Shown here: positions 54,853 through 63,121 of the stretch, piece by piece
Layout: every line of letters begins with the position of its first letter
Numbering within the stretch: position 1 is the first letter of the stretch
Source: Flavobacteriaceae bacterium
GTDB lineage: Bacteria > Bacteroidota > Bacteroidia > Flavobacteriales > Flavobacteriaceae
Length of the DNA: 64,000 nt
Assembly: GCA_014075215.1 (NCBI GenBank)
Contig: CP046177.1
Coordinates: 3,658,501 to 3,722,500, forward strand
Direction of reading: 5' to 3'
Notes under the pieces: generated by a model
The model's input: only the letters and a program-made list of their open reading frames with translations
Told to the model about the DNA's origin: nothing
Databases searched by the model: none
Program-made: the position numbers and the translations under genes

Positions 54853-55736
54853 CTACTTCTCTGTTATCAATAATGACTCTTTATATTTAATTCCTTTAAT
54901 CTCATAAATTGTATGAAAAATTTTAGTTTTTCCAACATTATTTAAAATCTCAACTATTTCATGATATTCAATTTTATTAGCTGAAGATTTACTCTTTGGT
55001 TTGTATGTATTGTTGTATGAAACTGCGAAATACTTTACATCTAAATTCTCTGCCAAATCCTTGAAAGCACCTTTCGCTTTGACCGTACAATATTTACTCA
55101 TATTTTCCGGTTCGGGTTTTAGAGCAACTCCATATAATTTTGGTTTTTCCCATTGAACCAAATTTTCATAAATATGATAAAATCGACTGTATTGTCTTGA
55201 GTTGTAAGGTGGATCGATGTACGCAATATCGCCTTTTAATTTTTTAACCAATTTGTTGGAATCTTCACGATAAATTTTTGTTCCTGCAAAATCTTCGGTT
55301 TGAATTAAACGAAAATTCAAAGGTCTTTTTGCAATTGGTTTTTTAATATATGCATCAAAATGCCCGACTGTATTGGCAAGTCTGTCTATAGTGTAAATTA
55401 AAGATGTTAAAAGGATTGCATATTCTTTTGAGTTTAATTTGTTTTTTTGGTTTTCAATATCTTGTCGAATATGTCCGATTAATTTTGAAACGTCTTTTTC
55501 ATAAAATTTTCCACCAAAATTTTTAGAAAAATAGTTTTCCTTAATATTTTTTGGACTTAATGTATTGTATTCATTAACAATATCAATTAGTTTTTTTGAG
55601 TCCCATTTTTTGTTTTTAAAAAATGCTTGATAAGCGATATTATTTGAATATAAAATATCGTTTAATACAACACTTTTATACATTTTCATTGCCTCTTTTG
55701 CTACGATTGCTGTTCCCGAAAAGATGTCTATAAAAG
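54853..55736 (-). pseudogene. D12-class DNA adenine methylase, 5' end removed by IS3
   Basis: The open frame enters from the IS3 boundary at 55736 as FIDIFSGTAIVAKEAMKMYK, which is methylase motif I (FSGTG-like) missing its upstream residues. It continues to GDIAYIDPPYNSRQYSRFYH (motif IV DPPY) and a C-terminal HTIYEIKGIKYKESLLITEK. An internal ATG at 55689 gives 278 residues without motif I, so the SAM-binding site would be incomplete. It was presumably the protective methylase of the PLD nuclease. Confidence 0.83.
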
Positions 55737-55799
55737 TGGACTTGCTACATTTAGAGTGACAAAGAGTTAAGCTAATTTTATCTAAAATAACTTAACCAT

Positions 55800-56099
55800 A
55801 TGAAACGAAGAAAATACAGTAAAGAGTTTAAAATTAAAGCAGTAGAATTAAGCAATGTACGAGGTAACACAAAGCAGATTGCCATGGAATTGGGAATCAG
55901 TGCAGATCTTATTTACAGATGGCGTAGAGAATTAGAACAGCGTCCTGATTTAGCTTTTAGCGGTAATGGCGTCAAACAACTCACAGAAGATCAGAAAGAG
56001 TTAGAGCGATTACGTAAACAGCTCAAGGATGTTACCATGGAGCGGGATATCTTAAAAAAGGCCGTGAGCATCTTCTCCAAGAGCGATCGGAAGTATTGA
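55800..56099 (+). CDS. IS3-family orfA (type A, copy 2)
   Basis: 99 residues, identical to the orfA at 33750 except one V-to-I change (FKIKAVELS). The same A-AAA-AAG slippery site is present. Confidence 0.92.
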   Translation: MKRRKYSKEFKIKAVELSNVRGNTKQIAMELGISADLIYRWRRELEQRPDLAFSGNGVKQLTEDQKELERLRKQLKDVTMERDILKKAVSIFSKSDRKY

Positions 56100-56965
56100 A
56101 ATTTATCAAAGATTACAGTAGAGAATATCCGGTTGGGAAGATGTGTAAAATTTTTAAAATTAGTAGAAACAGTTATTACAGGAGTAAGAATTATGTTCCA
56201 TCAGATAGAGATGGAAAAAATCGTATGCTACTCTCTGAGATTCACCGTATCTGTGAGCGAAGTAAATCTACTTATGGAAGTCCTAGAATTACAGAGGAAC
56301 TCAAAGCTAAAGGGTTTAAAGTATCTAGGTCTAGGGTAGCACGATTGATGAAAAAACACGGGATTAAAGCAGTTCGTAAAAAGAAATTTGTTGTCACGAC
56401 AGATTCTAAGCATCAATATCCAGTAGCTGATAATGTATTGGATAGAGATTTTAAAGCTACCGCTGCTGCACAGAAATGGGTTTCTGATATTACCTATTTA
56501 AAGACTGCACAAGGATGGCTGTACTTAACGGTAATTATTGACCTGTTTGATCGTAAAGTCATTGGTTGGTCTTTGAGCAATGGACTCAAAGCAAGACAAA
56601 CTATCATTGCTGCATGGAGAATGGCTGTAAACAACAGAATGCCTTGTGAAGGTATGATTTTTCATTCTGATCGAGGTGTACAATACGCATCTCATGCGTT
56701 TGTTAATATCCTTAAAAGTTATCATGTAACACCCAGTATGAGTAGAAAAGGAAACTGTTGGGATAATGCAGTAGCTGAATCTTTTTTTAAAACAATCAAA
56801 ACAGAACTAATGATAGACAATAAGTTTATATCCAACAAAAGTATTCAAATTAAAGTCTTTGAATACATAGAAACTTGGTACAACAGATACAGAAGACATT
56901 CTGCTCTTGGTTACAAAAATATCATCGAATTTGAAAAATTATATCAAATCAAAAATGTAGCTTAA
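56096..56965 (+). CDS. IS3-family orfB transposase (type A, copy 2)
   Basis: 289 residues, differing from 34046-34915 by a P-to-S change (VSRSRVARLM) and an L-to-I change (NKSIQIKVFE). The DDE residues are intact. Confidence 0.94.
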   Translation: MKFIKDYSREYPVGKMCKIFKISRNSYYRSKNYVPSDRDGKNRMLLSEIHRICERSKSTYGSPRITEELKAKGFKVSRSRVARLMKKHGIKAVRKKKFVVTTDSKHQYPVADNVLDRDFKATAAAQKWVSDITYLKTAQGWLYLTVIIDLFDRKVIGWSLSNGLKARQTIIAAWRMAVNNRMPCEGMIFHSDRGVQYASHAFVNILKSYHVTPSMSRKGNCWDNAVAESFFKTIKTELMIDNKFISNKSIQIKVFEYIETWYNRYRRHSALGYKNIIEFEKLYQIKNVA

Positions 56966-56995
56966 CTTTTTGTACCATTTTTTGTTGCATATCCA

Positions 56996-57210
56996 ATAGT
57001 TGTGTATATGGTAAATAGACGCTCTAACTGTAAATTATCAAACGTTAGAAGCGCCTTCAAATCATAATCGCTTCCCTTAAATAAACGAAGATAACCATTG
57101 ACGGTATTACGAGATATGCCAAGGGTTATACCTATTTTACGATTACTTAAACCATCTAAATGAAGGCTTAGTATTTGTTTTAAATCCATAGGATCAAGTG
57201 TGTTTGCCAT
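56996..57210 (-). pseudogene. istA N-terminal fragment (IS21 transposase)
   Basis: MANTLDPMDLKQILSLHLDG followed by a resolvase-like HTH (NRKIGITLGISRNTVNGYLR) and LKALLTFDNLQLERLF. It is truncated after about 71 codons by the IS3. Confidence 0.82.
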
Positions 57211-57375
57211 GCTGTTATTTTTATAATAAACAGCAAGGTAATTGCTTACTTAATCTCTATAAGTGGTCACTGTGTAATGTCAATGTGTGGCACAAATCAA
57301 ACCGTAAAACTAGCACAGTTTAAACCGTAATTAATGGCACTATGACTCCGAAATCAATGGCACAAATCGAAACGG
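56996..57375 (-). mobile_element. IS21-family left-end fragment
   Basis: It contains the 5' end of istA and about 165 bp of left-terminal DNA with repeated GGCACAAATC(A/G)AAACCG-type sites (57288-57308 and 57359-57375), as expected for IS21 multiple terminal repeats. The rest is cut off by the IS3 at 56995. The outer end near 57375 abuts coding sequence of the R-M-S gene. Confidence 0.75.
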
Positions 57376-59022
57376 AATAGCCAGATTGTAAAAAACCCTT
57401 CTAAAACTGCCCAAATTAAGGCATTCCTAGGGTATGAATGGAGTGCGGCAAAAGGCAATGAGGGAATCAAATATTTAGGAGGTATTCAACTGGACAAGCT
57501 CGAAGGAGAAGATGAAGAAGTTGGAGATGTTGCCTTAGAAGAAGAAGACAAACGAGTATTAAGTAATATTTTTAACCTGAACAATATCAATACGCCTCTT
57601 TATGACCCACACAACAAAAAGAATGAGGAGAAGATTAACCATTTGATTAATCAGAGTTTTAAGGGTGAAGATTTTGATATTTCAGAAGAATTAAAAAATT
57701 CGGTAACAATGGCTTCCTTACTTGACATGATGGAATTCTCTCGAATCGATTTTTCTAAATCAATTAGTTTAACATCAAAACAACAAGCTTTTGAATTAAA
57801 AACTAAATGGGATTCAGAGCGATTAGGTGATGTTATAGATGTAAAAATTGGAGGCACTCCTTCAAGGAGTAATTCAAATTACTTTACTGGAGATAATTTA
57901 TGGGTTTCCATTTCAGAAATGAAAGGACAGGTTATTACAGACACAAAAGAAAAAATAACAGAACAAGGAATTAAAGATTCAAATGTAAAACTTATCCCAA
58001 AAGGAACAACTCTATTAAGTTTCAAGCTTTCTATCGGAAAAACTGCAGTTGCAGGAAAAGATCTATACACAAATGAAGCTATTGCTGGACTTATACCAAA
58101 AGACAAAAAGCAAGTTCTAAGCCCATACATTTTTCATTTGTTTAATGCAAAATTGATTGACTTAGAAAATGTTGGTTTAAATACATTCGGAAAAAGCTTG
58201 AATAGTGGATATCTAAAATCTGAAGTAAAAATCCCACTCCCTCCACCAGAAGTTCAACAACAAATTGTAGTTTCTTGCTCTCTAATTGATAAAGAAGGGG
58301 AAAAGGCGGAAAAAGAGATTGAGAAGGGTTACGATATAATTGAAAAACTAATCACAGACTTTTCAAATCAAGGATACCCAACTAAAAAAGTTTCCAATTT
58401 ATCCGAAGTCAACCCTTCAAAATCGGAAGTTAGAGAGGTTGATGAGAACACAGTAGTTTCTTTCATAGAAATGGCTTCTGTAAGCGAAGAAGGCTTTATA
58501 TCTCATAAAGAAGATCGTTTACTCAAAGATGTGAAGTCTGGAAGTTACCGCTATTTCAAAGAAAAAGATATTATTATTGCGAAAATCACTCCCTGCATGG
58601 AAAATGGTAAATGTGCAATTGCAACAGGTTTAACTAACCAAATTGGATTTGGAAGTTCTGAATTTCATGTTTTTAGAGTAGATGAAGCGTTAACAACCAA
58701 CAAATTCTTATTTGCTTTCCTGAACAGAGAGGTTATCAGAAAAGAAGCTGAACAAAACATGACCGGTTCAAGTGGGCATAGAAGAGTTCCAGATACATTT
58801 TACAAGAATCTACAAATTCCGGTTCCAACTGACAAAAAAAATCAGACGGAACTGATTTCAAATATTGAAAAGGCTGAAAAGAAAATCAAAGCCTCACAAG
58901 ACATCATTGACGGGGTAACCAAACGAAAAGAAACTGTGATAAAGTCTTACTTGATGGGAGAAGTAACAGAACCTGAATTAGCCATAGCAGCAGAACCAAA
59001 AGTAGATTATAAAAAGAAATAG
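57376..59022 (+). pseudogene. C-terminal part of the fused R-M-S protein (HsdM C-terminus + HsdS)
   Basis: The frame has no start. It enters from the IS21 boundary as QIVKNPSKTAQIKAFLGYEW then AAKGNEGIKYLGGIQ and NTPLYDPHNKKNEEKINHLI, the standard end of type I-like N6 methylases. It continues without a stop into an HsdS-type region. TRD1 is KWDSERLGDVIDVKIGGTPS with PLPPPEVQQQIVVSCSLIDK helices. TRD2 is EVNPSKSEVREVDENTVVSF with GSSGHRRVPDTFYKNLQIPV and the final helix. The N-terminal part of the same gene is at 28937-31188 on the other strand. An estimated 60-100 codons between the two parts are missing. Confidence 0.83.
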
Positions 59023-59200
59023 CCAACGCAAGTTCAAGCACATTGCAATCCTCCTACGTACGGTTGCAAAGAGCTTTCTCTCCAACGCTAAAAACGAAAT
59101 GAATAAAATAAAAACGGCATATAACAATGTGTATAGTGCATAGCACCCTGCGGGATGCTACGACACCATACACGGACCGTTAGCATTCATTAAAACAGAG
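59023..59200. repeat. Spacer with inverted type-Y hairpin and a second strong hairpin
   Basis: AAGCACATTGCAATC (59036-59050) pairs with GGTTGCAAAGAGCTT (59062-59076) and is bounded by GCCAACGC and CCAACGCT, i.e. type Y on the opposite strand. A second hairpin at 59129-59173 pairs GTGTATAGTG/TAGCA/CCC with GGG/TGCTA/CACCATACAC, bracketed by AACGG and CCGTT. Confidence 0.65.
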
Positions 59201-59632
59201 ATGACAATCCAAGAAATAATATCTGCAATAGGACTTATTGGTTTAGGTGGACTACTAAAAGGGCTTCTTGATTTTTTCATTGCTGATAAAAAAAGAAAAT
59301 CCGAGACAAAACATCAATTCAAAGAAACTAGATACAAAGCAATTATTCTACTCTGTTATACCTATGTTAATTTTGAAAGAGAAGGGACAACAATCATTGT
59401 ACAGAGACCTGATATTGATTCAAAAGAAAGACTTTATAATGAACTAAATGCAGAATGGATTAATATGATACTTTATGCCTCCGATAAAGTTTTATTATCA
59501 ATGAAAAACTTTTTGGAATCAGGTAAAGAATCGGAATTTAACGAACTTATCATTTCTATGCGTAAAGACCTATATGGAATCAAAACTAAGATTTCAATGA
59601 GAAACTTGAAACTACTAACAAAGCCTGATTAA
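59201..59632 (+). CDS. Hypothetical protein with N-terminal membrane anchor
   Basis: 143 residues. A hydrophobic N-terminal segment (EIISAIGLIGLGGLLKGLLD) is followed by a basic patch ADKKRKSETKHQFKETRYKA and a helical domain (ECYTYVNF-type LCYTYVNFEREGT, LYNELNAEWINMILYASDKV, ISMRKDLYGIKTKISM). I do not recognise a named family. It lies directly after a hairpin spacer as a single-gene module, and its 3' end overlaps the convergent small ORF by 4 nt. Confidence 0.65.
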   Translation: MTIQEIISAIGLIGLGGLLKGLLDFFIADKKRKSETKHQFKETRYKAIILLCYTYVNFEREGTTIIVQRPDIDSKERLYNELNAEWINMILYASDKVLLSMKNFLESGKESEFNELIISMRKDLYGIKTKISMRNLKLLTKPD

Positions 59633-59823
59633 TTTGATTTTCTTCTTGTTTTTGGATATTGCTTCTGCTTAAACTCTGAAATCTCATCTCGTAATTTTTT
59701 ATTCGCATTTTGAATCAATTCATTTTGGACTTTCATAATGCTCAAAAGGTCATTCATTGCATTCAAATTCTCTAATTGAGTAAAAACAATCCTTTCTAAA
59801 TCTGCTTTTGTGTACTTCATCAT
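59629..59823 (-). CDS. Small coiled-coil hypothetical protein
   Basis: 64 residues (MMKYTKADLERIVFTQLENL, then helical heptads LLSIMKVQNELIQNANKKLR). The C-terminus is basic. Convergent with 59201 and divergent from the XRE regulator. No family recognised. Confidence 0.5.
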   Translation of the reverse strand: MMKYTKADLERIVFTQLENLNAMNDLLSIMKVQNELIQNANKKLRDEISEFKQKQYPKTRRKSN

Positions 59824-59993
59824 AATAAAAATGATTTTTTAATTTTAGTTACTCATAATACATCATTGAATCTTCAAACAAATCAATAGTTACGTAATAC
59901 GATTCAAATATAGTTTAAAAAGTTAAAAATTCAATTCTTTTTAATAAACTATTTTTACACTAAATGCTATTTACATAGTCTAAAACGATTCAA
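59824..59993. promoter_or_regulatory. Divergent promoter region
   Basis: Very AT-rich. ACGATTCAAAT occurs twice (about 59898 and 59984) and may be a regulator binding motif. Otherwise nothing is seen. Confidence 0.3.
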
Positions 59994-60206
59994 ATGACCA
60001 GTAAAAAGAATTATAATAGAATACGGGTAGTTTTAGCTGAACAAGACAGAACAAACAAATGGTTAGCTGAAAAAGTAGGTAAAAATAGGACGACTGTTTC
60101 AAGATGGTGTACAAATGATATGCAACCGTCTATTGAGACTTTAGCAGAAATTGCTGAAATTCTAGATGTTGATATTAGAGAATTATTATTACCGACTAAA
60201 AAGTAA
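59994..60206 (+). CDS. XRE-family HTH regulator
   Basis: 70 residues. The HTH region is VLAEQDRTNKWLAEKVGKNR then TTVSRWCTNDMQPSIETLAE, ending in ILDVDIRELLLPTKK. It is a compact Cro/CI-like repressor. A 26-bp perfect palindrome begins at its stop codon, and the PDDEXK nuclease gene follows 73 bp later, suggesting that it controls that gene. Confidence 0.88.
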   Translation: MTSKKNYNRIRVVLAEQDRTNKWLAEKVGKNRTTVSRWCTNDMQPSIETLAEIAEILDVDIRELLLPTKK

Positions 60207-60268
60207 ATCTCTCACAGCTGTGAGAGATTTGAAATTTACCAATCTCTATCACACCTGTGCGAGAATTA
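60205..60268 (+). promoter_or_regulatory. Operator pair between regulator and nuclease
   Basis: A perfect 26-bp palindrome at 60205-60230 has half-site AAATCTCTCACAG. A second imperfect one at 60242-60267 reads ATCTCTATCACAC-CTGTGCGAGAATT. Both share TCTC..CACA..TGTG.GAGA. They lie within 75 bp of the nuclease ATG. The first has no loop or T-run, so it is more likely a protein-binding site than a terminator. Confidence 0.65.
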
Positions 60269-60279
60269 GAAATATCCAA

Positions 60280-61338
60280 ATGAATGATTTAACTACATAT
60301 AATGAATTTTTCAAAGAGATTGTCAACACAATCAGTTCTACTAAATATGAAGCTTATAAAGCACTAAACAAACATCATATTGCTCAAAATTTTGAAATTG
60401 GGAAACTGATTGTCCAAAACCAAGAAAAGAATAATTGGGGAAAATCTATTGTTGATACCTTATCCAAAGACATTAATAAAATCATTGATGGTGTAAAAGG
60501 CTACTCTCCTCAGAATTTATGGAGAATGAGGCAATTCTACTTAGAATACAAAGATAATGCTGACTTATTAGAATTAGCGTTAACCATTCCTTGGGGGCAA
60601 AATTTATTAATCCTTCATCAAGTAAAAGATATTGAAGAAAGAGCATATTACTTAGACGCTACGAACAAATTGGGTTGGAGTAGAGCCGTTCTACTCAACC
60701 AAATAAAAGCAAATGCTTATCAACATCATTTAAAAGACCCTAAACAAAGTAATTTTGAAAAAGCATTGCCAGTTCATTTATCCGAACAAGCTAATGAAGC
60801 AATGAAGAGTGAATATAATCTTGACTTTCTTGGAATTACCAAACCTATTTTGGAAAAAGAACTAGAAAATAGGTTAGTTGAAAATATTCGTGATTTACTC
60901 CTTGAACTTGGTTACGGTTTTAGCTTTATAGGCAATCAGTACCGACTAAAACTGAACCAAAAAGAATACTTCATTGACCTTCTGTTTTATCACAGGATAT
61001 TGAAATGTTTGGTAGCTATTGAATTAAAGACTGTTGAATTTGAGCCTGAATTTGCAGGTAAGATGAACTTCTATCTTGAATTATTGGATGAACAAGAGAA
61101 ACAACCAGACGACAATCCATCTATCGGAATAATTCTTTGCCCAATAAAAGACAATCTTGAAGTTGAATACACATTGAGAACAAATAATAAACCGATTGGA
61201 GTTTCTTCGTATAAGTTAACACAGGAATTACCTAGCAATCTGAAAGGAAAGGTTCCTACATCAGAAGAATTAAAACGAATGCTAACAATGGCTATAAATA
61301 ATAGCGGGGATAGTGATAAATCAAAGAGCAATGACTAA
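60280..61338 (+). CDS. YhcG/DUF1016 family PD-(D/E)XK nuclease
   Basis: About 352 residues from ATG 60280 (MNDLTTYNEFFKEIVNTISS). The longer frame from 60166 would overlap the operators and the regulator gene. The N-terminal DUF1016_N domain has GYSPQNLWRMRQFYLEY and LPWGQNLLILHQVKD-like TIPWGQNLLILHQVK. The C-terminal nuclease domain shows LLELGYGFSFIGNQYRLKLN, EYFIDLLFYHRILKCLVAIELKT (D...ExK) and AGKMNFYLELLDEQ. Such proteins are frequent in defence islands and RM clusters; their biological role is uncertain. Confidence 0.92.
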   Translation: MNDLTTYNEFFKEIVNTISSTKYEAYKALNKHHIAQNFEIGKLIVQNQEKNNWGKSIVDTLSKDINKIIDGVKGYSPQNLWRMRQFYLEYKDNADLLELALTIPWGQNLLILHQVKDIEERAYYLDATNKLGWSRAVLLNQIKANAYQHHLKDPKQSNFEKALPVHLSEQANEAMKSEYNLDFLGITKPILEKELENRLVENIRDLLLELGYGFSFIGNQYRLKLNQKEYFIDLLFYHRILKCLVAIELKTVEFEPEFAGKMNFYLELLDEQEKQPDDNPSIGIILCPIKDNLEVEYTLRTNNKPIGVSSYKLTQELPSNLKGKVPTSEELKRMLTMAINNSGDSDKSKSND

Positions 61339-61344
61339 TAGGAA

Positions 61345-61417
61345 AGATAGTAGTAACCCGAAAGTTAATTACCTTAAAATCCGCTACTATTCATAGCCGG
61401 AACGTTACCTGCAACCC
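61345..61417. repeat. Spacer, type-X end
   Basis: AGATAGTAG pairs with CTACTAT across AAAATCC. AAAATCCGCTACTATTCATA is the inverse of the type-X start near 42530 (TATGAAAAGTAGCGGATTTT). It ends CGTTACCTGCAACCC at the IS3 boundary. Confidence 0.5.
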
Positions 61418-61433
61418 TGACCCGTCCTGAAAT

Positions 61434-61829
61434 ATGTATACAAAAAACAACAAGTATATGTATAAAAATGATGGATATGTAAGACGTTATAGTGAGAGTT
61501 TTAAACTCAAAGTATTAGCAGAACTTACCAAAGGAAACCATTCCAAAAGACAAATTGCCTTAACTTACGGCATACAATCTAGTACGATAAACGTATGGAT
61601 TAAAAAATATGACCGTAAAGATTTAATGAACACCCGTGTAACCGTGCAAACAGACGACGAATTATCCCGTATTAAAGCCCTTCAAAAAGAGCTAAAACAA
61701 CTCAAAGATCTTCTTATTAAAAAGGATCTAGATAAACTTGTGAATGATAGTTATCTTGAAGTAGCTGCTGAAAATCTTGGCTATAAAAATGTTGAAGAAT
61801 TAAAAAAAAACTTAAACATAAAGCCTTAA
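61434..61829 (+). CDS. IS3-family orfA (type B, copy 2)
   Basis: 131 residues, identical to the orfA at 42112-42507, with the same A-AAA-AAC slippery run before the TAATG junction. Confidence 0.92.
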   Translation: MYTKNNKYMYKNDGYVRRYSESFKLKVLAELTKGNHSKRQIALTYGIQSSTINVWIKKYDRKDLMNTRVTVQTDDELSRIKALQKELKQLKDLLIKKDLDKLVNDSYLEVAAENLGYKNVEELKKNLNIKP

Positions 61830-62686
61830 TGAAAATAGCACCGATTAATAGAAAAAAAAGAAGGTACGCCATCGCTACTATTTGTAATGCTTTCGAGTTA
61901 AAAAGAGATGCTTATTACAAATATCAAAAAAGGTTTGTTCTTAAAAAACAAATAGAACAAAATGTAATAATGCTTGTTAAAAAAAGCAGGAAAACATTAC
62001 CCAGAGAAGGTACTAGAAAGCTAATGAAATCCTTACATAATGATTTTAGGAAACAGAATATAAATATAGGTAGAGACCAGTTATTTAGAATCTTAAAAGA
62101 AAATAATTTGTTAATTAGAAGGAAAAAATATTCTTCTAAAACAACCAACTCTTACCATCGTTTTTATAAATATAAAAATATCATAAAAGACCTGATCATT
62201 AATAGACCTAACCAAGTTTGGGCTTCGGATATTACCTATATAAGAACTATAAATGGATTTTGTTATTTAGCACTTATTACTGATATGTATTCAAGAAAAA
62301 TAGTAGGCTATGATATTAGTGATAGTTTAGAACTTAAAGGCTGTGTTAGAGCTTTAAATAAAGCTATTTATCAAACTAAAAATACCGAAGAAATCATACA
62401 TCATTCTGATAGAGGAATACAATATTGTAGCAATGTTTATACTCAAATTTTGAAAAGAAAAAAGATACAAATCAGTATGACCCAAGAAAATCATTGCTAC
62501 GAAAACGCAATGGCCGAAAGAGTTAACGGAATTTTAAAAGATGAATTCTTCCTCGACCAAACATTTACAAATATCAATCACGCCAAAAAAGCAACAAAAA
62601 ATGCAATCAAATTATATAATAATAAAAGATTACATTTATCTTTAGATTATAAAACACCTAATTACGTGCACAAAAATGTAGCATAA
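61829..62686 (+). CDS. IS3-family orfB transposase (type B, copy 2)
   Basis: 285 residues, identical to the orfB at 41255-42112. Full DDE motif. Confidence 0.94.
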   Translation: MKIAPINRKKRRYAIATICNAFELKRDAYYKYQKRFVLKKQIEQNVIMLVKKSRKTLPREGTRKLMKSLHNDFRKQNINIGRDQLFRILKENNLLIRRKKYSSKTTNSYHRFYKYKNIIKDLIINRPNQVWASDITYIRTINGFCYLALITDMYSRKIVGYDISDSLELKGCVRALNKAIYQTKNTEEIIHHSDRGIQYCSNVYTQILKRKKIQISMTQENHCYENAMAERVNGILKDEFFLDQTFTNINHAKKATKNAIKLYNNKRLHLSLDYKTPNYVHKNVA

Positions 62687-62726
62687 ATTTTAATAATTAA
62701 CTGTAGCCCTATTTTAGGACGAGACA

Positions 62727-62889
62727 TTTGAGTTAACCAATCGGCGAGTTCGTATAGGTTCTCATTGTAAACCCCGAATTCTTTAGCATCCGAATCGGTT
62801 TGCCCTACTGCCACCCAATGGCTACGGCTGCCAATGTCAATACCTGCAGCATTGGTATTGACTACGTTTAAAGACATTTTTTCTTCCAT
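62727..62889 (-). pseudogene. IS110 transposase N-terminal fragment
   Basis: From ATG 62889 (MEEKMSLNVVNTNAAGIDIG) it shows the first catalytic aspartate in AGIDIGSRSHWVAVGQ, then KEFGVYNENLYELADWLTQ. It is cut by the IS3 end at 62726. Confidence 0.78.
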
Positions 62890-63121
62890 TGTTAATATGT
62901 GCTTAAAGGCTCTAAGAGAATGTGCTTTAGGCAAAGAGATTATTCTGAACGGGACGGTCGCCAATGGACTAACGGCAAACATTCCAACCAGGATTGCGCT
63001 CGTGCTTACACAAGGTAGCAACACTTTGAAAAACGGTTTTGCAAAGAGCTGTAATTTAAAACCATAAGGTACAAATTTTACGTTAGCCAAGAGGCTAAAG
63101 TTTCCACGAGTCTATGAGGGG
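62727..63121 (-). mobile_element. IS110-family left-end fragment trapped between inverted IS3 copies
   Basis: 395 bp containing the first about 54 codons of an IS110 transposase and its non-coding leader, which includes the small stem TTAGCC..GGCTAA near 63083-63099. It differs from the IS110 at 4544-5880. The remainder of the element is not in the window. Confidence 0.7.

Larger units (their letters stand above)
55737..56995 (+). mobile_element. IS3-family element type A, copy 2
   Basis: 1259 bp, same ends as 33687-34945 and only a few base differences. The flanking triplets are AAG and ATA, with no target duplication. The left flank is the adenine methylase and the right flank is an IS21 fragment, so the flanks are recombinant. 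Confidence 0.92.
61418..62726 (+). mobile_element. IS3-family element type B, copy 2
   Basis: 1309 bp, in the orientation opposite to copies 1 and 3. Flanking triplets are CCC on the left and TTT on the right, so its two flanks do not form a target duplication. The left CCC does match the complement of GGG next to copy 3 at 63119-63121. Confidence 0.92.

Noticed and set aside
32951..59181. Calling the spacers canonical integron attC sites
   Set aside because: The GTTRRRY/RYYYAAC core boxes are not present in the right form and no integron integrase is in the window. Only the structural analogy is kept as a finding.
62890..63090. Upstream extension of the trapped IS110 transposase frame
   Set aside because: The added residues have no family resemblance and correspond to the non-coding IS110 leader. 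The ATG at 62889 precedes the catalytic motif properly.
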